The position numbers were made by a program, and so were the translations under genes. Below are positions 55,255 to 64,000 of a stretch of DNA of 64,000 nucleotides, one piece after another (positions within the stretch are counted from its first letter, which is position 1; each line of letters begins with the position of its first letter). Below the pieces are notes generated by a model. The model ran no database searches and was not told the DNA's origin. It was given only the letters and a program-made list of their open reading frames with translations. The DNA lies in the NCBI GenBank assembly GCA_031002005.1, contig JARYHS010008074.1:345054932-345118931 (forward strand). Reading direction: 5' to 3'. This stretch comes from Vandiemenella viatica. Lineage: Eukaryota > Arthropoda > Insecta > Orthoptera > Morabidae.

Positions 55255-55860
55255 GAGATGGAAAAACAAATTTTCATAACCAACATTTGTGGGTGGATAA
55301 ATATTCTTATGGTACAATTCCAGCCATACACCAGCATTGGTTTAAGATTACAAGTAATGTGAGCTGGAAATGTAGATGGGTCCATATGTTCTCTTAGCAT
55401 TTGTTAAGGGTATTATCTACAAGGACTTCATTCAGAACATTCTTCCAGACGTGCTACAAGATATACCTCTGTAAATAAGAGGAAACACACGATTTATGCA
55501 TGATGGGGCCGCAACAAATTTAAAGTCACGATGCTCGACATGTACTAGCTGATATCAACCATGACAAATAGATGGGTAAGGAAGGAACAGATCCATGGTC
55601 TGTACATTCCCCTGACCTCAATCCAATGAATTTTTTATCCGTGGGACCACATAGAACAATTGGCATATCCTAAAGACATTCTAAATGCAGAGATTCTGCA
55701 TCAGTGTCATGGATGCCTGCAACATCCATCAACACCGTATGGTAGAATTTGAAATGGCATGACAATCCATGATACGAGTTCACACATGTGTAGAAGCAGG
55801 CAGATGATGTTTGTTAAAACTTTCTGCATTGTGAATATTTAAACAGTTTCATCATGTACT
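55255..55860 (+). pseudogene. Tc1/mariner-type transposase relic
   Basis: NQHLWVDKYSYGTIPAIHQH, then LPDVLQDIPL-like text, RFMHDGAATN, WSVHSPDLNPMNFL and YPKDILNAEI-like sequence correspond to the DDE half of insect IS630/Tc1-mariner transposases ('FMHDGAPAH', 'W...SPDLNP.DF..W'). Both the HDG aspartate and the SPD aspartate can be seen. Frames break several times. The 5' half and TIRs were not found. Confidence 0.65.
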
Positions 55861-56639
55861 GATGGTGTCAAAGAGATAATATAATTGTAAACTATTCTGT
55901 CACCAATAACTCAAATAAGAAGGATATCCAAAAATGTATTTACATAGACTTACTTCATATCTTTGATGTTAGCAACCTATCACAAAAGGATGTCTTGACA
56001 CCCTGTATAAATATATATAACAATAATAATGAGTAGGAAGGTACTTTGAGGCAAAGAAACTAAGGAAGGATAGGTAAACTCCACACAACATTTATCATAA
56101 ATGATGACAGCTGGGATCAATGAACACTGGAAAAAAATACATGGGCAACAACTTTATTCATACAAACAGATGGAGGTCAGATGTGACCACACCAACACCC
56201 ATTGCATCAATGATAAATATTGGAGTGACTATCCCTATCATTCCTAATTTTATAACCTTAACACGTTCGCTGCCGGTCAGTTGAGGAGGTGTTGATAGTT
56301 AATGCCCTGCCATAGAAATGGGTTAATTTTTATAACAAATTTTATTGCAAAATCGTAATAAAACATGAATATGGTTATCAGACTAATTACTAAGTAATAT
56401 TTTGGCCTTTCTTGATGGAATATTTTGACAAAGCACCAGCAGGTAATAGGTACTGGAGGTAAAATTATTTCCTAAATCCCACATTACATGCTTGCGCATG
56501 ATGTATAAACACAAAACAAAATTATGTAAATAAGTAACAAAATGCATAAATTTTGTTAAATACTTCATTAGTAACAAAATGCTCTGATTTAGTGAATGTG
56601 TTAAAGCATTTTCCTGATAAAAATATAATGGTATTGTGG
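55861..56639. other. No recognised feature
   Basis: AT-rich with an AATAATAAT tract near 56020. Confidence 0.35.
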
Positions 56640-56935
56640 CATGTTTGCAGGTGGGTCTTATTGGAGGTTAATGCCAGAGGGATGCCTGGTGTCTGGGATG
56701 GGTTATAAGCCAGTTCTAATCTGTGGAGTTCTGAAGAAAAAGAAGTGTCAGAAAAGGTTATGACAGCTCTCACTGTAAAATAGGTGTTGAGATTGTTAGG
56801 GTGGTGTGGGTTAGCATGAACTGATACTAGATAGTGGTATAGGTTGGCAGTATAAACAGTTTGCCTGAGGCCAATCATCCTGATGGACAGTTGTTTAGCA
56901 ACTAGCTGTGTAGTGAAGGCAGGTAAGATGGTAAT
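56640..56935 (-). pseudogene. Penelope-like GIY-YIG endonuclease relic
   Basis: The complement encodes QLVAKQLSIRMIGLRQTV, HANPHHPNNLNTYFTVRAVI, TFSDTSFSSELHRLELAYNP and TPGIPLAL, parallel to the C-terminus of the element at 15530-15768 (TTQQLSVRMNGHRQTV, CFTVRAVRVF, AAELRRWELAYQN). The catalytic Y-IG half is lost. Confidence 0.7.
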
Positions 56936-58139
56936 GAATAGTGCAAGTGACATGTCCAATTATAGTTAAAGATTCCTCTGTGATAACACTGGAATAGGTA
57001 GTGCTGGTTGGATGCATTAAGGTCCACGTGGTAATCAAGGTCAATAGCGCACTTGACACTAAAAAGAAACTATGAAATGATAATTTAAAATGAAAGAGCA
57101 CGTTGTAAGGATACCAAAAGCCAACTTTATTTTTTTGATACAAGTTAAAACATATTATTTAAAAAAATATAATAATGCAAAAATACAGATGTCATGTGAC
57201 ATGAAACACCAATCAGAGCACATGAAGTTACATCTCTGCATGCACCAATTTTGCTTTATATATCTTAAGCATCTGTCTATACTGTAAGCGTCATATATTT
57301 AAGGTTTTAAACCAATCAATTACTCATTTCTGGTAAAAAATCCATATAACAAACAATGGAAGCTGAATTTATCGAAGCCAAATGCTCTAATTTTTCCAAA
57401 ATTGATGTGACGATGTTGGGGAAGCTCTTTTTTAATTCCAAGTAAAAGAATTCATGAAAATATTTGGCAATAGATATGCAAGATAAAACTTTTTAACTTT
57501 TGATTAGCAATGATGTGATTGTTATTATAACTGGCACTTTAAAGCAGAGGGCATGAGTATTTTTTAAAATAACTTATATTTTACTTTGTTTGAATGAAAG
57601 TAGTTCTATACAGTCTAATATGACCTGGCATGACACAAATTGTTACAATTTTTTATTATTATTATTATTTATTTCATTTAGTTTCACTGATGACATAGTT
57701 CAGTCATATGTAAATGCATTAACCATTCCACCATTGTGATATCGATCTGAATCACGGATAACAAAAAGAGGAAGATGTAAGCATTTGCAGAAATCAGTGT
57801 GAATAGGTGCAGTCTAAGCTGGGAATTTACTAATGTGTGGCCATTGTAAGGGATCTGCTTTTGTTAATGTAACGCATAATGGCTCAGATGATGAGGATTG
57901 TGATGAAGCTGAACATTACATTTTGTTCAACGAGTTCACAAATAAAAATTGTTTATTGTTTCATCAATCTGCACACTAATTTACAGTTCTGCCAATCATT
58001 TAATCATTGTATAGGTTTATTTATGTCAGTTAATAAATAATTCCAAGAGCACAAAATCTGAGCGTAATGTTCCAAGCAGCCAAAATGATTCAGATATAGG
58101 GGGGAGGTGAGTGGAATGGCACTTTAAGCTGAGCACTGT
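56936..58139. other. No gene confirmed; see 57833 frame
   Basis: AT-rich. A short coding-like frame at 57833-57979 is listed separately; nothing else was found. Confidence 0.35.
57833..57979 (+). CDS. Short coding-like frame with CxxC, function unknown
   Basis: ATG at 57833 opens 48 codons: MCGHCKGSAFVNVTHNGSDD, EDCDEAEHYILFNEFTNKN, CLLFHQSAH, stop. The CGHC pair and the acidic run look non-random. The frame upstream has stops, so this could be the end of a longer decayed protein. The opposite strand of 57700-57790 also reads protein-like (LPLFVIRDSDRYHNGGMVNA). I could not assign either. Confidence 0.22.
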   Translation: MCGHCKGSAFVNVTHNGSDDEDCDEAEHYILFNEFTNKNCLLFHQSAH

Positions 58140-59228
58140 GCACTGTTTCTGAATGTTTCGATGCATATCTCACCAACCATTGATCACAAAAACATGACCT
58201 TCTAATGCTGAAAATGGGTTTGTAGCATAACAGATTACTCAGAGAAGAGATAAAGAATGATAATTACTCTGGGAGGAAATCGGTTGCTATGGAGAACAGA
58301 TGGTAACAAGATAGCAATATGATCAGGTGAGCGAGATGAAAAGTTTAGTTCGATTTTGAGTTAATGATGTAAAGTTACTGAAAGCAAAGGGATGTTGCAA
58401 TCTTCGGATATTTACTAATGAAGTGAAACGAGAATAAATGTTAATGATATATATATTAAAGTTTATTATTATTTGAATAGAAAGATTGAAAGTTAAAGCA
58501 CCGAACAAGGTAAGTACGGGACATTTGTCCCTGGCGACCTGAATCAAGTGTACAAAAAAGAAATAATACGAAGTCCACGACCAACAAAAATAAGAAGAAT
58601 CATTTTAAAATACAACATGACCAGGCGTTTTAAAATACAACACATTCTACAACTTTGATAACAGATCTTGACTCAATAACTTTCATAGTTTCTTAGCAAA
58701 CCGGGGTTAATTATAAAATAAGTCATGTTTCGTACACACTTTGTGATAAAATTTGAGTTTGGTTATACTTTAATACAATAATTACATCAAAAACTACACA
58801 TTCATTCAATGGTTAGCCTCTCCAAATTACTTAGAGTGCAATGAAATGATACTAAGGCTGACAGCTTAAGTGTTACATGATGTTCCTACTGATTATAGCA
58901 TTTATGCCCAACATATGTCCTTTTGTGTTGAAAAAAACTATGATGCGGACACCACAGAGATGGAGACTTTTCAGGACTTGTTTCTTAGACACTAAATAAC
59001 ATCTGTGCCAATTTTCAGCCCTACATTATTTTTTCCTGAGGTTCAAACCTGTAAGGGCTGTGGAGAGGCACGTGGCACTGTCAGCCCAGTGTTGATTCAT
59101 TTGTTGTTGTTTGGACGTGTATCTCGACAACCGTTTGTCACAGACAGACATACTATATACCACTTTAACGCTGAAACTGTGTAATACAACTTTGGTAACT
59201 TTATTAGTTATTCAGCTTTGCAGAATTG

Positions 59229-59260
<32 letters not shown>

Positions 59261-59525
59261 TCACGTTTTATACCGCCCTCATGGCAACTGTGAGTGTACT
59301 GTTACTTTTATACAATAATTATGCCCAATACTGTAGTTTTATGCAGTGGTTAGCCTGTTCTGATTATTTAGGGTGCAATACAATGTTACTAAGGTGACAT
59401 TTTAAATGTTAAATGTACACCGATTCAATCTCAATCCCTTTTGACCTGAAAAAAGCTATGACGTGGACAATCCAGAAGACTTTTCAGGATTTGTCTCTTA
59501 GGTACTATGGAATGTCTGTATTTTT
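58140..59525 (+). repeat. Tandem-like repeat, ~530 bp period, diverged
   Basis: CAATGGTTAGCCTCTCC...GTGCAATGAAATGATACTAAGG (58810) recurs as CAGTGGTTAGCCTGTTC...GTGCAATACAATGTTACTAAGG (59345), and CTATGATGCGGACACC...GACTTTTCAGGACTTGT (58950) as CTATGACGTGGACAATC...GACTTTTCAGGATTTGT (59455). A further pair is TATCTCACCAACC (58170) and TATCTCGACAACC (59120). A T29 run is at 59229-59257. Confidence 0.65.
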
Positions 59526-60740
59526 ATTACACGCTTTATATTAGCTTGACTTGTATGTATGAATTAACGGAATTTTACAACTCGAATTTGACTCACTTAC
59601 AGATGTCTGAACTGTTTGAAATTTCGCACACATATTAAGAACCAGTGACAATACAATAATTTCATACCAGTGTTCTGCTATTCTCATTACTTTGACAGTA
59701 ACAACAGAAAAATGGTTGAATGTTGTGGAATTTTGCAATTTAATTTTAACCCAATTCCAGATGTCCGAATTGTTTGAAATTTTGCTTAAGTATTGATAAC
59801 TGATTACAATCCAATAATTTCATACTTTGACAGTAATAATAGAAAAATTTTGAACACGTTTTAAGAACCATTGACAATACAGTAGTCTCTTAGCAACGTC
59901 CTGCTATTCTCATTACTTTGACGGTAACAATATAAAAAATGGTTGCTTGTAATGGAATCTTTCATTCCAGTGTTCACCCACTTCCTGGTGTCCGAATCGT
60001 TTGAAATTTTGCACACTTATTAAGAACCGATAAAAATTCAATAATTTCACTCTCACCATGTTATCGGTAACAACTTAAAAGTGCTTCAATGTAATGTAAA
60101 ATTTCAGTTTAATTTTCACCCACTTCGGGAAATCCTAAACGTCTGAAATTTTGTACACGTATTAAGAACCGATGATAATCTGATAATTTCTTATCTACGT
60201 CTTGGTAATCTCGTTACTTTGACAGTGAGAACACTGAAGTGATTTGACCGTTTTATGACAAATGTGGCTCATTTTCACCCACTTTCTGCATCCTCCTGGT
60301 GGCTGAGTTGGTTAAGGCGCGTGAATGGCGAACAGACGTTCCCTACTCGAATTCCGGTTTCGGTTGGAATTTTTAGGATATTATAAGTGGCAAAGATTAG
60401 GATAACCCACGGTTTGGATTTGACATTAACTGCAGGTACCCCATACCTGATGGGATTGCTGAGTTAGGCAAATGCAGTCACGACATTTTGCACAAGCGCG
60501 GCAATTCAAGAAACCTTCGTCATTTGGCGGCCGGACCCTTCGGAGATTTCCTGGCCAATATCCCCATATCCATTTAATTTAACTTCCAGGCGTCTTAATT
60601 TTTCGAAATTTTGCACACAAATTAAGAAGTTTAACAACACAGTAATTTAACAGCTGTAACCTGGTAATCTCATTACTTTGACAGCAACAACAAAAAAAAT
60701 GGTTTTGTAGTGCAACCTTTTGTACATGCGCAATTGATGA
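59526..60740 (+). repeat. Tandem array, ~140-180 bp units
   Basis: Each unit has GTTTGAAATTTTGCACAC, TTAAGAACCGA, CAATAATTTCA and ATTACTTTGACAGTAACAAC. The last anchor occurs near 59688, 59824, 59914, 60050, 60211 and 60670. The longer last spacing is due to a SINE at 60300-60575. Individual units are about 70-85% alike by eye. Confidence 0.7.
60300..60575 (+). mobile_element. tRNA-derived SINE inside tandem array
   Basis: GTGGCTGAGTTGGTTAAGGC is a good A-box, and CCTACTCGAATTCC near 60341 a B-box at normal spacing. The body runs to TCCATTTAATTTAAC near 60583. It splits a unit of the array. Confidence 0.7.
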
Positions 60741-61030
60741 TACTTTGATACAAGCTGCTGCGATAGTGTCTGAAGTCACTTAATGTGATGTTAAATAGTG
60801 AGTATTCAAAACTTCGTTTTCAATTACTTAAGAGTAGTCTTCCACATATAACCTGCAAATGGACCTCTGCTGGAGTTGACCATATAATTATAAGTTACTT
60901 GAGGGAATAATAATTAAAATTGAAACTAGAACACAAAGAAAGAGAGAGATTGGCGAAGAAAATCCAACAGTAAGAAACATATTTTTGAAACACTCTGAAC
61001 TAAAAAGTTAAAAATAAAATTGTAGTTTAA

Positions 61031-61466
61031 AAAACTAAAAACACGCTTTCGTAGTAATGTGAACTAAAAGGTTAAAAATAATCTTTAAATGTAAAGATTT
61101 TGTTTAGCAGCGATAAATTATTTTTTTGAATAAGCTTAAAGAATAAAGTCACTGATTACAAAATTAACTTTTTTTTTTTTTTTTTTTTTTACATTAAAGC
61201 GTGGGGTGCTCTCTACACAACTTTTGACAGTGACTATCTTTACAAACAGCCAGCGACAAAAAATATAAGACAACTGATATGGCACCCCACTCTTTTTTAC
61301 ATTAAAGTTGATTTTGTAATCAGTGACTTTATTCTTTAAGCTTATTCAAAAAATAAATTTATTCTTAATTGTGGGATGTTCTATCGCTGCTAAACAAAAA
61401 CTTTATATTTAAAGATTATTTTTAACCTTTTAGTTCACATAACTATGAAAGCGTGTTTTTAGTTTT
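61031..61466. mobile_element. TTAA-flanked inverted-repeat element (MITE)
   Basis: Ends AAAACTAAAAACACGCTTTC and its complement are flanked by TTAA on both sides (61027-61030, 61467-61470). The arms extend about 150 bases (to AAGTCACTGATTACAAAATT on the left). The centre has GTGGGGTGCTC...GGCACCCCAC as a second inverted pair. TTAA suggests a piggyBac- or Kolobok-type origin. No transposase. Confidence 0.75.
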
Positions 61467-61470
61467 TTAA

Positions 61471-61934
61471 ACTTCATTTTTTTAATTTTTACTTTTTTTT
61501 ATTTTAGTAATTAATGAGTAGGTTATTCAGTGTCATAGTGGAACTTTGCCAACATTATAATAATATTTATGAAACCATATTAGATGTGACAATTCACGGC
61601 ACACACAAGAACAATGGCATGGAAGAGGGAAACCACTTTAACACACAAGAATAGGACTGGATGAACTATATACCTAGGTTTCATCCAGTTTGTTATCTTC
61701 AACTATTGAAAATTTTGTACAAAATGTTGCTATCCCCTCTTCCTCCATAACCCATCTACCAAAATTCTATGCCATCTAACTGTCAGAACTTATGGGTATT
61801 TCTTCCAATATACATATCTGATTTTGCTTTTCAAGAACTTTGTATGACCCTCCCCCCACCTCTGCCTAAAAACAGCAGGTAAAGATAAATATTACCATGC
61901 ATCACAAAGGATCTTTCTTCTATATTTGTTTGTG
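61471..61934. other. No recognised feature
   Basis: AT-rich flank before the gap. It includes a GACCCTCCCCCCACC tract. Confidence 0.35.
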
Positions 61935-62934
61935 NNNNNNNNNNNNNNNNNNNNNNNNNNNNNNNNNNNNNNNNNNNNNNNNNNNNNNNNNNNNNNNNNN
62001 NNNNNNNNNNNNNNNNNNNNNNNNNNNNNNNNNNNNNNNNNNNNNNNNNNNNNNNNNNNNNNNNNNNNNNNNNNNNNNNNNNNNNNNNNNNNNNNNNNNN
62101 NNNNNNNNNNNNNNNNNNNNNNNNNNNNNNNNNNNNNNNNNNNNNNNNNNNNNNNNNNNNNNNNNNNNNNNNNNNNNNNNNNNNNNNNNNNNNNNNNNNN
62201 NNNNNNNNNNNNNNNNNNNNNNNNNNNNNNNNNNNNNNNNNNNNNNNNNNNNNNNNNNNNNNNNNNNNNNNNNNNNNNNNNNNNNNNNNNNNNNNNNNNN
62301 NNNNNNNNNNNNNNNNNNNNNNNNNNNNNNNNNNNNNNNNNNNNNNNNNNNNNNNNNNNNNNNNNNNNNNNNNNNNNNNNNNNNNNNNNNNNNNNNNNNN
62401 NNNNNNNNNNNNNNNNNNNNNNNNNNNNNNNNNNNNNNNNNNNNNNNNNNNNNNNNNNNNNNNNNNNNNNNNNNNNNNNNNNNNNNNNNNNNNNNNNNNN
62501 NNNNNNNNNNNNNNNNNNNNNNNNNNNNNNNNNNNNNNNNNNNNNNNNNNNNNNNNNNNNNNNNNNNNNNNNNNNNNNNNNNNNNNNNNNNNNNNNNNNN
62601 NNNNNNNNNNNNNNNNNNNNNNNNNNNNNNNNNNNNNNNNNNNNNNNNNNNNNNNNNNNNNNNNNNNNNNNNNNNNNNNNNNNNNNNNNNNNNNNNNNNN
62701 NNNNNNNNNNNNNNNNNNNNNNNNNNNNNNNNNNNNNNNNNNNNNNNNNNNNNNNNNNNNNNNNNNNNNNNNNNNNNNNNNNNNNNNNNNNNNNNNNNNN
62801 NNNNNNNNNNNNNNNNNNNNNNNNNNNNNNNNNNNNNNNNNNNNNNNNNNNNNNNNNNNNNNNNNNNNNNNNNNNNNNNNNNNNNNNNNNNNNNNNNNNN
62901 NNNNNNNNNNNNNNNNNNNNNNNNNNNNNNNNNN
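61935..62934. other. Assembly gap, exactly 1000 N
   Basis: A placeholder of unknown real length. It abuts the LINE B duplicate, so the 3' end of that copy is missing. Confidence 0.95.
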
Positions 62935-64000
62935 CAATACCTTTCCATGCCTCTTTACGAATATGCTCCTTCTATACCCCCATAACTCTCTACATCAGGG
63001 GTGGCCAACCCAAATGATCTTGCGGGCCATTTTGGAAATGCATCATAACTCCGCGGACCGCATACAAAATCATATACCACCATACTACATTTAGACCCAC
63101 TATACACATCATTTTTGTTGAGTGAAAAATTGAAACATAATGAAGATATGGATGCACAAATAATGTATTTTTTTTAATACTTTGGTTTTCACTACTTTGG
63201 CTATTATTAAAAAAATATATTTTGTAAAAGTGTGATGAATCTTGAGGGCCGCATGTAGCCCGCGGTTGGGCCACCCCTGTTCTACACCCTCCTCCTGTAT
63301 TTCAATGAATCCCATTCCAGTTCCTTTATCATATCGGTAATTTCCAGAGACAAATCTAACAGACCTGCTTGGTACCCTCTCAAACTACTGTATTTGGTAC
63401 CCAAAATGTGGGTCCCATACTACACCATCATATTCAAGCAATGGTTTGACAAAAGTTTTGTAACCTAATTCCCATACTTCTCCGGTACATCCTCTCATCT
63501 CTTTCTCCAACAAGAGAAGGATTTTGAAACCTTTTCCTTCTACCTTTCCAATGTCTGCCCAGTTGATTATGTTGTCAAATATCATGTCAAAGTATTTACA
63601 TTTAAAATCTTCAACAGTCAATTCTTTCCCCACCTTACAATTATAATCATCCTTTAGTATTTTATCTATATACCTAAGAAGTCAACTCTTATTTGTATTT
63701 ATCTTCATCCCATGTGGACCTACCCAGATAGATACTCTTTACAGATAACGCTGCAGCTGTTCACATTCTGTTGTTTTAATCCTATTATATGGAATTTGCA
63801 AACAACCTAATCAACACAGTCATTCATTAGAACAATGAACAACAATGGTTCCAATACACTACCCTGTGGCACTCCCATTTTCATTTCCACTTTTTTTTTA
63901 TATACCGGTACTAAATTTCCTACTCTGACCTTTTGCTTTCTACCTTTTAAGAACTCTTCTATCCAGAAAATCACTTTTTCATCCACTCCAATAGTTTTTA
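62935..64000 (-). pseudogene. LINE family B copy, near-duplicate of 45926-46995
   Basis: By eye it is about 97% identical to the copy at 45926-46995, including the MITE at the same internal site, the same frame breaks and the AAGAAGTCAACTCTTATTTG segment. The complement encodes ELTVEDFKCKYFDMIFDN, VEGKGFKILLLLEKEMRGCT and GYKTFVKPLLEYDGVVWDPH. It continues past the window end. Confidence 0.85.
62996..63279 (+). mobile_element. hAT-type MITE nested in LINE B, second copy
   Basis: Same ends (CAGGGGTGGCCAACCC and GGCCACCCCTG) and the same insertion point as the MITE at 45988-46270. The flanks are CTCTACAT and TTCTACAC, one mutation each from the CTCTACAC duplication, as expected for a later copy of one insertion event. 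Confidence 0.85.

Noticed and set aside
61831..63017. Long open frames across the second N gap
   Set aside because: They consist mainly of N; the real sequence on either side is non-coding or LINE B.

Overview
This is a TE-dominated stretch of an insect nuclear genome, most likely a polyneopteran with a large genome such as a stick insect, termite, cockroach or orthopteran. The evidence is AT-rich DNA, abundant CR1/Jockey-type LINEs, Penelope-like elements, Tc1 and mariner transposases of insect type, tRNA-derived SINEs of the kind common in Polyneoptera, and a nuclear copy of insect-type mitochondrial DNA. The species assignment is inference. Two runs of exactly 1000 N (10941-11940 and 61935-62934) are placeholder scaffold gaps.

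The one clear host gene is glutathione synthetase on the minus strand. Its last two coding exons are at 51649-51926 and 50692-50821, with correct splice sites and matching phase. The rest of the gene must lie above 51926; I found no further exon there, so it is in unrecognised sequence, a gap or beyond the window. Two THAP-domain fragments are present. The one at 4757-5403 sits behind a promoter-like cluster (E2F-like palindrome, E-box, CRE, TATA) and is split inside its THAP codons by a ~440 bp inverted-repeat insertion flanked by an 11 bp direct repeat. The other, at 34560-34658, is short.

Layout: 0.1-2.4 kb, LINE relics; 3-5.4 kb, a diverged duplication and the broken THAP exon; 5.6-8.7 kb, repeat monomers and a ~150 bp tandem array; 9.7-10.9 kb, a LINE fragment and the 5' LTR of a Gypsy-like element cut off by a gap; 12-12.5 kb, a head-to-head SINE pair; 13.5-16 kb, a Penelope-like element with an inverted 5' half; 16.5-19.6 kb, two MITEs flanking a mitochondrial rrnL-trnL-nad1 segment fused to a 5'-truncated LINE; 20.5-24.2 kb, repeat monomers and several non-autonomous DNA elements; 26.3-30.9 kb, nested LINEs (family A invaded by families D and B) with a hAT-type MITE; 31-34 kb, LINE B relics; 34.4-37.5 kb, THAP fragment, repeat array, palindrome and a Tc1-like element; 38.7-41.2 kb, the best preserved LINE (family B), whose reading frame has one internal stop; 41.5-47.1 kb, LINE E, a mariner relic and two LINE B copies; 47.3-52 kb, SINEs and the glutathione synthetase exons; 52.6-57 kb, RTE-like, mariner-type and Penelope relics; 58.1-60.7 kb, tandem repeats; 61.0-61.5 kb, a TTAA-flanked inverted-repeat element; 62.9-64 kb, a LINE B copy about 97% identical by eye to the one at 45.9-47 kb, sharing the same internal MITE.

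Family letters A-E are labels used here only. A, C, D and E are related LINEs with a Jockey/CR1-type reverse transcriptase; B is a CR1-like LINE with an (AATTA)n-like 3' tail. No previously unknown system could be proven from sequence alone. The strongest leads are the mitochondrial-LINE chimera, the THAP exon interrupted by a foldback element, and the perfect 75 bp palindrome inserted with a 14 bp direct repeat.
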